A stretch of DNA of 64,000 bases. Source: Angelakisella sp. Its GTDB lineage: Bacteria > Bacillota > Clostridia > Oscillospirales > Ruminococcaceae. This document shows, in pieces, positions 37,165-47,295 of this stretch; the first letter of the stretch is position 1, and each line of letters opens with the position of its first letter. Made by a program: the position numbers and the translations under genes. The DNA lies in assembly GCA_020024555.1 (NCBI GenBank), contig JAHHTQ010000006.1, positions 19,999 to 83,998 on the forward strand. The letters are read 5' to 3'. The notes beneath the pieces are model-generated. The model saw only the letters and a list, made by a program, of their open reading frames with translations. It was not told the origin of the DNA and did no database searches.

Positions 37165-40100
37165 TTAATCTTTCTTTTTCTTAAAAAACAATATAACTGT
37201 TATGCCCAATATTACCAATATAAGTACTACTATTCCTATTATAATACCGTTATTTGACGAATTGGTATTTGCATTTTGAGTAGCGGTTGAAGCACTTTCA
37301 GAAACAGAATTTGGAACACTTGACTCATTTGAATTTGCTTTACTTTCAGATTTTGGTTCAGATGATTCAGATACAGATTGCGATTCGGATTTACTCTCAG
37401 GTAAAGTATCTTCCGATTTACTTTCAGGGGTACTCTGTGGTTTCTCCTCAATATTTATTTTCTCTGTATCGTTTGTCTTTGTGTTTTCACTGTATGCTCC
37501 GATATATTTAATGTAATCTTTAATATTAATACGAATATAATCACTCGGCATTTTATCAACTACGCTTTGTAAAATTTCGTATGATTTGCCGTTATATTTT
37601 ACTATTAATTTTGTGTTATAATCTTTAATCGTATCCAATAAATCATAACTAAAATTAAATTTATCTGTTACATCAACTTTTATCACACTGTTTATTTCGG
37701 AATTTTTTATCAAATCAATAATCTTATCACTTTCCACATAAGTTGTATCGGGTTTTATATTTTCAGTATATGAGGAATTATTTGTTTTTACATATTTCCA
37801 ACCCAAAACAAACGGACTTAATGAATCAACCGTAAATTCTATGCCTTTATTTAATTTATTTATCTTTGGATATTCAACAGTATTATCATTTTTAATGTGC
37901 ATTAATACAAACTGATATGAACTGTTTGTGCCATTTGGATATGGTATAAATAAATTTATATTTCCTTTGTTTACGGTTACAATTGAATTATCTGATTTTT
38001 TCCTTAAAGATATTTCATAACCTTTATTATTTGATTTTAAAATATCTTTCTTATTTTTATCAGAAATTTGCTCAATTTTTTCATCAGCATTCTTTTGGTC
38101 TAATGAACTGATATTATCATATATTACCAAAATGGTTTCATCGTTTGGCGCAGACAATTCCGTATCTTTTGGAATACCTATTGACGGCTCATTTTTATTC
38201 ACATCTATGCTTGGTGCAGTTGGAACCTTATTTGTAGGAACAATAACCGTAAATTTACCGTTTATAAGTGTTGGATTATATTTATCACTTACAGCTGTCA
38301 TATTCAATACAATATCAGTATTTGCAAAAATTGTTCCATTTGCGTAATTAACATTAATTTTTGATATAAAATCTAACTTGTCAGTATTATTCAAAAATCC
38401 TGTGTACAGTATATCCCTATTTTTATCAAGTTGTGGTTTTATGCTATCGGTATCATAAACAACTATGTCATTTGCTTTTACAGTAACATCTTTTTTATTT
38501 ACAATAACCGTTTTAAATGAAGATGCTTCATTATACGTATCATCGCTTGCTTTTATTGCAGTAATTGTAACTGTGCCGGATTTAAGTATAGTTGCCTTTG
38601 AGCCGTTTATACTGATGATTGTTGGGTCAGAAGACATATAGGTAACTTTTCCTGTACCACTGCCACCTTTTGATGTTAGTTCAAATATACTGTCACCATA
38701 AGTTTTTGCGCCTATTTCTTCCAAAATAAATTCCGCTTGATTTTGCTTTTTAGCGCTAAACGCAAAATCTTTTGATAGTTTTGTATAATTACTGTCACCC
38801 AGATATTCAGCAGTAACTGTATAATCTTGTTGATTTAAACCCTGCCATTCAAATTTTGCGGTAGAATTTACTATATCAACTGTTGCCAGTTCTTCTTGTC
38901 CGTTTTTAAACTTAACCTTACCTGTTGGGTTCAAACCTTGACCAACTTTTGAAATATCTACCTTTATTGTAGCTATTCTATTTGGTTCTGTACCTGTAAT
39001 TTTTTCCAAAGAGATATGTAGTTCTGTTCTGCCCTTTTCTACTTTAACAGGTATTGTCTTTGTTTTATCCAAAATGGTTTCATAATTTTTAATTGTATTT
39101 TCATTTGGTACAAATGTGATTTCATAACCGTTATTAATTACTGTCGGATATTGGTTTTGATTTGTCCACATAAATACACCATACTCTGTGCTTGCGCCTG
39201 TCAAATCAATAATCGACAATGATAACGGATCACCGTATGTTATAACACTTGAATTTTGTGGGAATACAATTTTAGGAGCAGATGCCTTATTTACTGTAAC
39301 AGTTACTTTTACATTTTTGACTGTTTCATAAACATCAATATTATTCACCTTATCCGGTACAAATGTAGCCATAAATGTATGAGTACCAACATCACCGACA
39401 TTTTGCTTTACATTCTGCCATATCCATACGCCGTCAACATTATTTGTATCTTCATTGACTTTTTCAAATACCACATTTTCAAGCGTATTTCCATATACAG
39501 CAGTCTTTGTTGGAACTGTGTATTTTGGTATAGCCTTTGTCGGCACAACACCTGTGCTTACTATATCTTTGTAATTATTACTTGTCACTACAACAGTTAT
39601 ATTTTTACCGATATCCTCAGCAACGATAGTATATGTACTGTTTGTAGCCATATCTATATTTTTACCATTACGTTTCCACTGATATTTAAATGAAAGTTTA
39701 TCATCTTCCACAGCAGGCTTCATATCGGATATATCTGCCGTCAGCTTATTATTATATCTTGCATCACCCGTAATAGTCAATGTTCCTGACATATTTGCTT
39801 TAATAATTTCAAATTTGCTCACATTACTTGTTGCAGCTTCAAAATTTGTGGTGGAATCAACGAAAGCCTCTATCCAATATACTCCCACATTTACCGGTTC
39901 TGTCAAGAGCAAGTCACCTTTTTTGCCATTGTTATCGGAATAGTATCTGAATTTAACATCACTATAAGAAGTACCTTTTATGGTCATTTGCTCAACAGTT
40001 GGTTTTGCTGTTAAACCATCATACTCTTTTCCGCTAAACGTATTGTTTATTGCAAGTGTAGGTTTTGATTTAGATATATTTGCTTTGGCAAAAGTAGGTT

Positions 40101-42990
40101 GTCCTTTCACAGTATAATACTTACTGTCATCACCTGTTATCGAAAACTCCGTAGCTGTAACTTGTTTACCAATTCCTGAATTGGCATCAACAAATTTTAC
40201 CTTACCAATTTTCACTTCTACCTTATCATTGTTTTTGACACCATTCAGTGTTGGAGCCTTCTTTATTTTCGCAGATGTTGTTCCGTCATATTCTTTATTT
40301 TCAACAACACCTTCATTCCATGTCAATACTGCTGAACCAAGTGTAATTGTAACATTTTCACTGTAATCTGAAATATTACCATTACCTTTATATTTAACCG
40401 AAATAATATTTTCACCGGGTTGTAGATGTTTTTCATTTGTATCAATGGTTATAGTCGCGCGTTGACCGATATTTGCGGGGATTTCCTCTGATATACGCTT
40501 TTCTCCTATATAAGCGGCAACTGTATTATTTCTTTGTGTTGAAAAATCATTTGCTACCATAATTGTATTTTCTGTCTTATTAAGATTTGGTGTGACAGAT
40601 AGAGTAAATGATTCACCGTATTTTGGATTTTTATTGTTTGTGGTTATGCCACCTTCAAATATTGTTCCAACTCTCGATATATTAAACTGCAAAGTAAAGT
40701 CAAGTTCACTGTCTGTATTTGTCAGCTTAACAGTGTATGCGCCAACTTCTTTTGGATTATTCGGTATATATTCAACATTTAATACTGTATTTATTTCTTT
40801 ATTCAATACCGTATCTTTAAATGTATATTGTAAACCAAGTGGCTGAATAACCTGACCTGTGTACTGTTGATTTTGTATATTTGGTAACTCACTTTGAAGA
40901 TGACTTTTAACCAAAATATTTCTACCGTTTCCTGTTAAATTACCTGTGCCTTTTACATTATTTTTTGAAAACTTAAAAGTACCGTTATTGTTCAATGTTC
41001 CATTGACAGTTAAGGTATTTGGAGAATTTAAATCAAATGTTTCTGTTTTTCCAACGGTTATTTCTATACCTACCGGTATTACAGCATTACCTTTTACTGT
41101 AAATTTTGAACCTTCTTTGGTTAGTAAATTATCAAAACCTGTTACTTTGCCTGATAAAATAATTGCGTTTGATGTTTGTGAATCTGTATCTTTGACAGTT
41201 GCAACAGTTCCGCCCAAAACATAAATATTTGCTGTGTCAACAGTCTTTCCTTCACCGCCGGCAACAATACCTTTAACATTACCGCTTCTCATTGTGATAT
41301 TTGATTGAGAAACATTACTTGTTTTGCTACCGCCGTAAATAGTATATTCCGATAAATCCTGCTCATTACTTCCGTTAAACTCAACAAAAGTATTGTCATA
41401 TTTTATCTTTGTTTTATTATTTGTACCGGCTAATATTTCAATAGCTTTACCATTTGCATATATTTTTTTATTTGCAGAATCAACTGTTATTTGTTCGCTG
41501 GGTTTGTAATCCGTTTGCGCAATTATCAGTCTGCTACTTTCATCTTCCCTTTGGTGTCTGTTTTCTTTTTCAAAATTTGGCTGTCCTTCCAGTATCCAAC
41601 TTTTAACGCCATTACTGTCTTCATTTTTTACAGTATCACCCTCAACAATAGCGTTTGGCACAATTTTTCCGTCTGACCAACCACCGCTTGTTGAAAATAT
41701 GGCGTCACTCCAAGTACTGTCCATACCATACCATTCACCATCAAGTTTTATGTAATTCCACATATGGCTTTGTCCACTTGCAAGTATGCAAGGAATATTT
41801 ACCCTATCGCACAAAACTTTCATGGCTTTGGCATAACCTTCGCAAACAGGTCCTTTTCTGGCTGTTTCATAATTTTGTTTGTTTGTCTTACTTAAAAATG
41901 CGCTTTGTATTGACCATGGAATTTCAGCGAACGTTGCATTATTCGGACCTGATGCGCTGTTATCCGCAACCTCTGAATTATATTTATTGTTGCTTGTCAG
42001 CCATTTGTTAAATTCATATACCTTTTTATAATCGGATAAATTACGCACTGAATTAATAATCGTATTAATTTCATTTTGTATATTTTCATTATCCTCTGCC
42101 ATAGAATTACCTATGGTTTTCTTGTGAGAAAATAATTTAACTTGTACTTTTACATTTGTATATTTATTTCCACGTGGAGTGCCTGTTATGGAAAGACTAT
42201 ATGCACCACTTAACCAAAATATCTCGGGGTGATCCAAACGAAATGCGTATGCGATATTACGAACAAACAGGTTGAGTTCATTATCCTTTATCTGACCGTT
42301 TTCGACAGTAACATCGTATGGATATGGCATATAATCCGAAACTATTTCTCCGAAATTAGATGCTTTTATTTTACTGTTTAAATTGTTGTATATATTTTGT
42401 TCTTCCTGAGATAAAATATCATAGTATTTTCCACGTTTATTTAATACATCGGCATTAAGTCTATAAGAAACAGTATCTACATCGGTAGTAAAATATACGA
42501 ATCCTTCTGTAAGATTTATCTCACCGTTTACTGTAAGTATAGGTTTTTCTACCGTAACTGTTATAGACGGTAACAAAATACTTTTATCGATACTATTTTT
42601 GTATTCCTCTGAAATTACAGGATTTAATATAAATGTTCCTTCTTTTGTAGTATCAAAATCGCCAACCCAATCCAGAACTTTAATTTCGACATTTTTTTCA
42701 TGTGACTTTGCATAAAGAATTTTAGGCAAAACCAAATTATCTTTTGTTTCGCCAATAAATATAGTTTGTTTTTCAATATCTTCGTCCAGTGGCAAAATAA
42801 AATCGATTTTAAGTTTTTCCGCTGGTTTTATCAACTCCAACGGTAATTCCATATTACTTGAACCAAGTGGTAGTTCATCGATGTTGCTTGACCCCAGCGG
42901 TAAATCTGCCAAAGCTGACACACTTGTCATTTGAAATATCAGTACAAGTGACAAAATTGAAGACAAAGCTTTTTTTAAATTTTTTCGCAT
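37165..42990 (-). CDS. Giant surface protein with transglutaminase-like domain
   Basis: A 1941-residue secreted protein. A signal peptide (1-28) is followed by a doubled LPLGSSN motif. A transglutaminase-like domain lies at about 300-440, with a Cys-His-Asp triad: GPVCEGYAKAMKVLC (about C382), SHMWNYI (about H408) and GMDSTWSD (about D424). An adhesin-like beta region follows, then many Ig-like and YDG/MBG repeats (KEYDGTTS, KEYDGLTA). The tail has a Ser/Glu/Lys/Pro stalk, one membrane helix and a KKKKD end. There is no LPxTG. It may cross-link or cleave peptide bonds at the surface, or form an isopeptide; this is inference. The last 300 residues follow the same plan as the 7045-12699 protein. 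Confidence 0.86.
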   Translation of the reverse strand: MRKNLKKALSSILSLVLIFQMTSVSALADLPLGSSNIDELPLGSSNMELPLELIKPAEKLKIDFILPLDEDIEKQTIFIGETKDNLVLPKILYAKSHEKNVEIKVLDWVGDFDTTKEGTFILNPVISEEYKNSIDKSILLPSITVTVEKPILTVNGEINLTEGFVYFTTDVDTVSYRLNADVLNKRGKYYDILSQEEQNIYNNLNSKIKASNFGEIVSDYMPYPYDVTVENGQIKDNELNLFVRNIAYAFRLDHPEIFWLSGAYSLSITGTPRGNKYTNVKVQVKLFSHKKTIGNSMAEDNENIQNEINTIINSVRNLSDYKKVYEFNKWLTSNNKYNSEVADNSASGPNNATFAEIPWSIQSAFLSKTNKQNYETARKGPVCEGYAKAMKVLCDRVNIPCILASGQSHMWNYIKLDGEWYGMDSTWSDAIFSTSGGWSDGKIVPNAIVEGDTVKNEDSNGVKSWILEGQPNFEKENRHQREDESSRLIIAQTDYKPSEQITVDSANKKIYANGKAIEILAGTNNKTKIKYDNTFVEFNGSNEQDLSEYTIYGGSKTSNVSQSNITMRSGNVKGIVAGGEGKTVDTANIYVLGGTVATVKDTDSQTSNAIILSGKVTGFDNLLTKEGSKFTVKGNAVIPVGIEITVGKTETFDLNSPNTLTVNGTLNNNGTFKFSKNNVKGTGNLTGNGRNILVKSHLQSELPNIQNQQYTGQVIQPLGLQYTFKDTVLNKEINTVLNVEYIPNNPKEVGAYTVKLTNTDSELDFTLQFNISRVGTIFEGGITTNNKNPKYGESFTLSVTPNLNKTENTIMVANDFSTQRNNTVAAYIGEKRISEEIPANIGQRATITIDTNEKHLQPGENIISVKYKGNGNISDYSENVTITLGSAVLTWNEGVVENKEYDGTTSAKIKKAPTLNGVKNNDKVEVKIGKVKFVDANSGIGKQVTATEFSITGDDSKYYTVKGQPTFAKANISKSKPTLAINNTFSGKEYDGLTAKPTVEQMTIKGTSYSDVKFRYYSDNNGKKGDLLLTEPVNVGVYWIEAFVDSTTNFEAATSNVSKFEIIKANMSGTLTITGDARYNNKLTADISDMKPAVEDDKLSFKYQWKRNGKNIDMATNSTYTIVAEDIGKNITVVVTSNNYKDIVSTGVVPTKAIPKYTVPTKTAVYGNTLENVVFEKVNEDTNNVDGVWIWQNVKQNVGDVGTHTFMATFVPDKVNNIDVYETVKNVKVTVTVNKASAPKIVFPQNSSVITYGDPLSLSIIDLTGASTEYGVFMWTNQNQYPTVINNGYEITFVPNENTIKNYETILDKTKTIPVKVEKGRTELHISLEKITGTEPNRIATIKVDISKVGQGLNPTGKVKFKNGQEELATVDIVNSTAKFEWQGLNQQDYTVTAEYLGDSNYTKLSKDFAFSAKKQNQAEFILEEIGAKTYGDSIFELTSKGGSGTGKVTYMSSDPTIISINGSKATILKSGTVTITAIKASDDTYNEASSFKTVIVNKKDVTVKANDIVVYDTDSIKPQLDKNRDILYTGFLNNTDKLDFISKINVNYANGTIFANTDIVLNMTAVSDKYNPTLINGKFTVIVPTNKVPTAPSIDVNKNEPSIGIPKDTELSAPNDETILVIYDNISSLDQKNADEKIEQISDKNKKDILKSNNKGYEISLRKKSDNSIVTVNKGNINLFIPYPNGTNSSYQFVLMHIKNDNTVEYPKINKLNKGIEFTVDSLSPFVLGWKYVKTNNSSYTENIKPDTTYVESDKIIDLIKNSEINSVIKVDVTDKFNFSYDLLDTIKDYNTKLIVKYNGKSYEILQSVVDKMPSDYIRINIKDYIKYIGAYSENTKTNDTEKINIEEKPQSTPESKSEDTLPESKSESQSVSESSEPKSESKANSNESSVPNSVSESASTATQNANTNSSNNGIIIGIVVLILVILGITVILFFKKKKD

Positions 42991-43194
42991 TAAAATATCC
43001 CTTCCATCAATATTAATTATTTTAATTGTTATACATATTAAAATTTACACTTAGTTTAACATATATTTACAATTTAATCAATACTTTTAAAAATTTAATA
43101 TTATTTTTATAGGTTTTTAAAACTAATTTATATTGTAAAAATCCCTTGTATATGATATAATAAACAAAAAATTTGCAAATAAATGAGTATTTTT

Positions 43195-43559
43195 ATGACA
43201 AATGAAGAAAGAACTAAGGTGTTAATAAAAAAACGACTTTTATTTTGAAAATATCCCAAAAACTGAAATCAATAATTTAATTGAAACTGAAATTAACGAA
43301 TGTCAAGAGGAAAGTTCTGAATATATCCGACTTTTATGCGGTTATCTCTATTGTATAGGCGATATAGCAGATGTTCCATTACTTGAAAAAGCAAAATACG
43401 ATATAAATATGGACGTTGGCTGTATGATAGATTATGAATGGATAGAGAGCTTAAAAAACGGTGGTATTGAAGATAACAATATAAGAGCAAAAAAAGATAT
43501 TGTAGCGGATATTATATCCTACTATAAAAATTATTTTATGTTAGACTGTCATTATTAAA
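43195..43559 (+). pseudogene. Frameshifted small gene, unknown family
   Basis: ATG at 43195 opens MTNEERTKVLIKK, then stops. A second frame continues from NDFYFENIPKTEINNLIE to a stop at 43557-43559. The joint is a run of seven A (43227-43233). Eight A would give one protein of about 121 residues. The second half is a soluble, acidic, helical protein of no recognised family. It could be a real mutation, a phase-variable gene or an assembly error at a homopolymer. Confidence 0.7.
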
Positions 43560-43834
43560 AACAATATACAAATTGAACAGGTACATAAAAAACGCAAACA
43601 GAAAACCAGTTTGCTCATCATTATTAGAGTGTATCTCATCTTTATTATTTACAACAACAAATTTTGATGTCATTGGGTTTGGAAATTGATGCTATATCGG
43701 TAGAATTTACCGATATTTGCGGAATATTAGGATTTGTTGACAATAAAGCTATGGTTAAGTCGCTTGGAGGACTTGGCTTTGGAGGACTTGGCTTTGGAGG
43801 AAAAGTAGGTATTGCGATTGAATTGGTTTATTAA
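43560..43834 (+). pseudogene. Degenerate gene fragment with Gly-rich end
   Basis: One frame reads through KNANRKPVCSSLLECISSLL to FDVIGFGN and stops. Near 43681 another frame takes over, encoding EIDAISVEFTDICGILGFVD and a short Gly-Leu-Gly-Phe repeat, ending AIELVY at 43834. The repeat reflects a duplicated GGACTTGGCTTTGGA. No start codon with a ribosome site is seen. The family is not recognised. Confidence 0.5.
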
Positions 43835-43847
43835 AAAAGTTTCAGAA

Positions 43848-44288
43848 ATGTTAAAGTTGTATAAAAGGATTTTTACAAATTCCAAATATTCACGCTTAAT
43901 AATAGTATTGTTTATAGTTTTAATTGTAGGCTCTAATATTTTAACGTCAATTACTAACGCTTATTTTTCCGGTTCAAAAAGCGGTTTTTACAAGTTAGGC
44001 AATGTGACTATACCGTCTGTGGAAAGTGTTGTCGGAAATAGGGAATTTAATCTTATTTATAAAGACAGAGCGGAACTAAGATATTCTTACACCAAAGTAA
44101 AAAATCCGTTAGATGATGTAAATAAATATATAAAATATTTAACTGATGAATGTGGATATGACATTATAGCTGTGTCTGACGGATATAGAGTGTTAAAAGA
44201 AAATACTGAAACAAATATTGTTATCGTGATTGATATCACAGTTGATAAATCCAGTTATGAAATTTTTGCAAGAAAAGGGGTAAGCTAA
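43848..44288 (+). CDS. Small membrane-anchored protein, paralogue 1
   Basis: A 146-residue protein with a short cytoplasmic start, one membrane helix (about 16-38) and an extracellular domain. A TTG at 43812 would add 12 residues. I prefer ATG at 43848 because the paralogue at 44290 aligns from the same point (both have an IF-x-x-S/A-KY stretch before the helix). The outer domain has KLGNVTIPSVESVVGNRE, matching KIDGVEIPTIATVIKDGR in the paralogue. Function unknown. The stop is one base before the next ATG, so the two are coupled. Confidence 0.65.
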   Translation: MLKLYKRIFTNSKYSRLIIVLFIVLIVGSNILTSITNAYFSGSKSGFYKLGNVTIPSVESVVGNREFNLIYKDRAELRYSYTKVKNPLDDVNKYIKYLTDECGYDIIAVSDGYRVLKENTETNIVIVIDITVDKSSYEIFARKGVS

Positions 44289-44289
44289 T

Positions 44290-44773
44290 ATGTTCAATCA
44301 TAAACATATATTTTTTTTCAGCGAAATATGCAGTTACCGTAATTTTGATTTCTTGGGGCGCTATTTTTATTGTAGGCTTCTTTGTATTATTGAATGCACC
44401 AAAAATTTCAGATGAGGCATACAGCAAATATTATAAAATAGACGGTGTTGAAATACCAACTATTGCAACAGTAATTAAAGATGGCAGAACGGTTACGGAA
44501 ATGTCCGTTGATAATTCTGCAAAAAATCCATATAAGAGCTTTACATATACTGATGTTACTTCAATAAAATCAGATATCAAAACTTATATTGAACATTTGG
44601 TTACAGAAGAAGAATTTGAGATTAAATTTGAAGAAAATGCAGATACAGTTTTATGGCAAGCGGTTTTATCAAAATACAACAACAGTATTAAGAAGAATGT
44701 TGTTGTGAAAATTAACTGTGATGTAAATAAATATACGATAACTATAAAAACAACAGAGGGGGGAGAATTTTAA
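44290..44773 (+). pseudogene. Small membrane-anchored protein, paralogue 2, frameshifted
   Basis: ATG at 44290 has a good AAGGGG ribosome site, but its frame leaves the conserved one at a run of eight T (44311-44318). With seven T the protein reads MFNHKHIFFSAKYAVTVILI and continues through a membrane helix into the domain ending TTEGGEF, about 160 residues. The restored N-terminus aligns with the upstream paralogue, which supports the frameshift reading. The intact part alone (44345 on) would lack a normal start. It is a disrupted gene, a phase-variable one or an assembly error. Confidence 0.65.
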
Positions 44774-45095
44774 TAAATACTATATAGCTACACATTGAAA
44801 GTATCGTTTTACTAAACAGAGTTAAAAAAAGAGTAATGATAATTGGCAGATTTCAAAAAAGCAAAGAAAAATACATAATTATGTGTCTTGACTGTTGTAA
44901 TAGATTTTTCACACCTGTTTTGAGTTTTTTTATAATTGAACAAACACCATATAATATTAAATAATAGAAATAGCCTAACACGTCATTTCATAAAACAGGA
45001 CAAATTGTTGAAATATGAATTGCAATATGAATCGTTTTTGTATTAATTTAAGTATTTTTATAGAAATTACATAGATATAGAAAGGAATATTTTAT
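44774..45095. other. Intergenic stretch, nothing recognised
   Basis: 322 AT-rich bases upstream of the lipoprotein gene. I see no gene remnant, clear terminator or strong promoter. Confidence 0.4.
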
Positions 45096-45560
45096 ATGAA
45101 AAAAATAATGGTAAGCTTAATTTTAATTGTTGTATTGGCAGTTACATTAACAGGATGCAATAGCTATGTCGCCTTTACGTTTAATGTAGAAAACAATGAC
45201 CAAATCAAAGTAAAGCTTGATACCTCCAATGGCGAAAGACTTTCACAAAAGGACGGAATTTTTAAAATCAGTTATAAAGATGACACACCAATTTCTATTG
45301 GTATTTTTCAAACAAACGAAGCAATAGACAACCTGTTCAATATAGTTAAACCGAGCGACAATATTACTGTTATTGAAGAAAGCTTGGAAAGTAATCCGCA
45401 ATATATTTTTTATCAGACAAAAACCGATACCGATAAAAGCGAGTGGAACTATATTATACGTTTTAATGACACCGAAACAGGAATTGCCCTTGCAAATGAA
45501 ACATCAGAGGAATCTGCCAAGAAAATATTCGAACTTCTTACTTTTGAAGTAAATCCATAA
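45096..45560 (+). CDS. Small lipoprotein of unknown function
   Basis: A 154-residue protein. The signal peptide ends in a clear lipobox, LTGC (Cys at about residue 21), so it is anchored to the outer face of the membrane. The body is a soluble beta-rich domain with no recognised family. Strong AAAGGAA ribosome site. It lies between the membrane-protein pair and a string of decaying genes, and its spacing suggests an independent promoter. Confidence 0.75.
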   Translation: MKKIMVSLILIVVLAVTLTGCNSYVAFTFNVENNDQIKVKLDTSNGERLSQKDGIFKISYKDDTPISIGIFQTNEAIDNLFNIVKPSDNITVIEESLESNPQYIFYQTKTDTDKSEWNYIIRFNDTETGIALANETSEESAKKIFELLTFEVNP

Positions 45561-45577
45561 TAAAAAAGGAGAATAAA

Positions 45578-45883
45578 ATGACAAAAAGGAAAATATTGCA
45601 ACTGATTATAGTACTGATATATCCTACGGAGTATACTTTTTTGTATCTGTAAAGGTAATTGAAAAGCCAAAAGAAGTTGTCGCGAAAACAGTATATCGCA
45701 AGGAATAAATCCTGTCGGTAATTTCTCAGATGGCTGGATAAAAGAGACCACCTCTGCCGAAGAATTTTATAATGCCGAATTTCCGGATTATATAGTAGTT
45801 TCTGCCGAAGATATTATTCCTACTGGGGTATACAAAAGGAAAGGTTGGGTAGGTCCTTATGGGGTTAAAAGTAATGGGGTATG
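45578..45883 (+). pseudogene. Degraded small gene, unknown family
   Basis: A good GGAG ribosome site and ATG at 45578 lead into a frame that stops after about 23 codons. Other frames carry sensible protein: ISYGVYFFVSVKVIEKPKE, then NPVGNFSDGWIKETTSAEEF and PTGVYKRKGWVGPYG, ending at 45883. At least two frameshifts are needed. No family recognised. Confidence 0.6.
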
Positions 45884-45929
45884 AAGATTACCATTAAACA
45901 GAAGTATATATCTTAATACTTTGAAGATG

Positions 45930-46028
45930 ATATGGATTATATAGGAATGGAATAGTGATAACGGTATAGGTATAAAAATAGTAGATGGTGAAGTGGACAG
46001 AATATGTGGTCTTGATGTAGTTTTGTAA
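45930..46028 (+). pseudogene. C-terminal fragment of a DUF6985-like gene
   Basis: The fragment reads DMDYIGM, loses part of the next segment, then continues DNGIGIKIVDGEVDRICGLD to the same VVL-stop. This is the end of the family encoded at 46088 and 46647. The 59 bases after its stop are nearly identical to those after 46588, so this is the oldest unit of a tandem array. Confidence 0.75.
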
Positions 46029-46087
46029 ACTGAAACCATAATCAGTGTTTTGTTTAATGATAAAAATATTAAAAGGAGATTAATCAA

Positions 46088-46588
46088 ATGAGTAAAGAAT
46101 TTTTAAGTCATACAAAAATCGGTGAAGTTGAGTGGGCGCCTAATGATTATTTTGAGGATTTTTTTTGCGAGAGAGAATTTGAATTTTTAGGCAGTTTGAG
46201 AAAATTTGAAGTTGACTTTGTAACATACGGCGAAAAAGTAATCAGTAAGCAACAAGTAAACGATTATTTATATTTTATGGAAAACAGTGAAAAAATATTA
46301 AAAAATGTATCGCAGGCGCTACTAGAATATTATTTGGAATGTTACGAAGAAATGGCTCTTGACGAAAGAGGTTTTGAAGAAATTTCAAGTGAGAGCGAAC
46401 TTATTCCATTATTAAGTAAAGAAAATGATGACGGTAAAACAGACATTTATCCGTCAATCTATATTAAGGATGAGAGAGATTATATAGGAATGGGCTTTAA
46501 TTGTAAGTGGGATGATGACAATGGTATTGGGATACAAATTGTAGATGGAGAAGTTGACGAAATAGGCACTTTGGATATAGTTTTGTAA
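46088..46588 (+). CDS. DUF6985-like protein, copy 1
   Basis: A 166-residue acidic, soluble protein. The C-terminal YIGMGFNCKWDDDNGIGIQ with the final DEIGTLDIVL resembles DUF6985-type proteins of Bacillota, which occur as small stand-alone genes with unknown function, often near immunity genes. AAAAGGAG ribosome site. Compared with copy 2, the first 25 or so residues and the third-last segment differ (TLD against GLD) while the middle is the same. Confidence 0.65.
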   Translation: MSKEFLSHTKIGEVEWAPNDYFEDFFCEREFEFLGSLRKFEVDFVTYGEKVISKQQVNDYLYFMENSEKILKNVSQALLEYYLECYEEMALDERGFEEISSESELIPLLSKENDDGKTDIYPSIYIKDERDYIGMGFNCKWDDDNGIGIQIVDGEVDEIGTLDIVL

Positions 46589-46646
46589 ACTGAAACCATA
46601 ATCAGTGTTTTGTTTAATGATAAAAATATAAAAGGAGACTAAGAAA

Positions 46647-47147
46647 ATGAGTAAAGAAATTTTAAATCATAAAATAATCGGTGAAGTTGAGTGGGCGGCG
46701 AATGGTTATAGTGAGGATTATTTTTGTGAAAGGGAATTTGAATTTTTAGGCAGTTTGAGAAAATTTGAAGTTGACTTTGTAACATACGGCGAAAAAGTAA
46801 TCAGTAAGCAACAAGTAAACGATTATTTATATTTTATGGAAAACAGTGAAAAAATATTAAAAAATGTATCGCAGGCGCTACTAGAATATTATTTGGAATG
46901 TTACGAAGAAATGGCTCTTGACGAAAGAGGTTTTGAAGAAATTTCAAGTGAGAGCGAACTTATTCCATTATTAAGTAAAGAAAATGATGACGGTAAAACA
47001 GACATTTATCCGTCAATCTATATTAAGGATGAGAGAGATTATATAGGAATGGGCTTTAATTGTAAGTGGGATGATGACAATGGTATTGGGATACAAATTG
47101 TAGATGGAGAAGTTGACGAAATAGGTGGTTTGGATATAGTTTTATAA
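46647..47147 (+). CDS. DUF6985-like protein, copy 2
   Basis: A 166-residue paralogue of 46088-46588 with the same length and ribosome site. The N-terminal differences include ILNHKIIGEVEWAANGYSED against FLSHTKIGEVEWAPNDYFED. The divergent N-terminus on an identical core would suit proteins that bind different partners. It is followed by the terminator at 47171. Confidence 0.65.
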   Translation: MSKEILNHKIIGEVEWAANGYSEDYFCEREFEFLGSLRKFEVDFVTYGEKVISKQQVNDYLYFMENSEKILKNVSQALLEYYLECYEEMALDERGFEEISSESELIPLLSKENDDGKTDIYPSIYIKDERDYIGMGFNCKWDDDNGIGIQIVDGEVDEIGGLDIVL

Positions 47148-47170
47148 TTCAGAATTTTCAAGCCTAATTC

Positions 47171-47201
47171 AAAACACCGAGTTTATTCGACTCGGTGTTT
47201 T
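47171..47201 (+). terminator. Rho-independent terminator
   Basis: AAAACACCGAGT pairs with ACTCGGTGTTTT around a 7-base loop. It ends the duplicated gene array. Confidence 0.88.
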
Positions 47202-47295
47202 CTCATATTAAGTTATATATACAACGAAAAAGAATACATCAAAGAAAACTATTTCTATAATGAATTTAACTATATAGTAAAGGAGAATATAGAAA

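Larger units (their letters stand above)
46029..47147 (+). repeat. Tandem duplication of about 559 bp
   Basis: Spacer plus gene is repeated: 46029-46588 and 46589-47147. The spacer (TAAACTGAAACCATAATCAG and on to AAAAGGAGA) is almost the same each time. About 400 coding bases (46166-46564 and 46725-47123) appear identical by eye, while both ends of the genes differ. Confidence 0.85.

Noticed and set aside
39256..39693. 145-codon rightward frame inside the transglutaminase surface protein gene
   Set aside because: Cys/Tyr/Ile-rich antisense of Ig-like repeat coding DNA, without a ribosome site.
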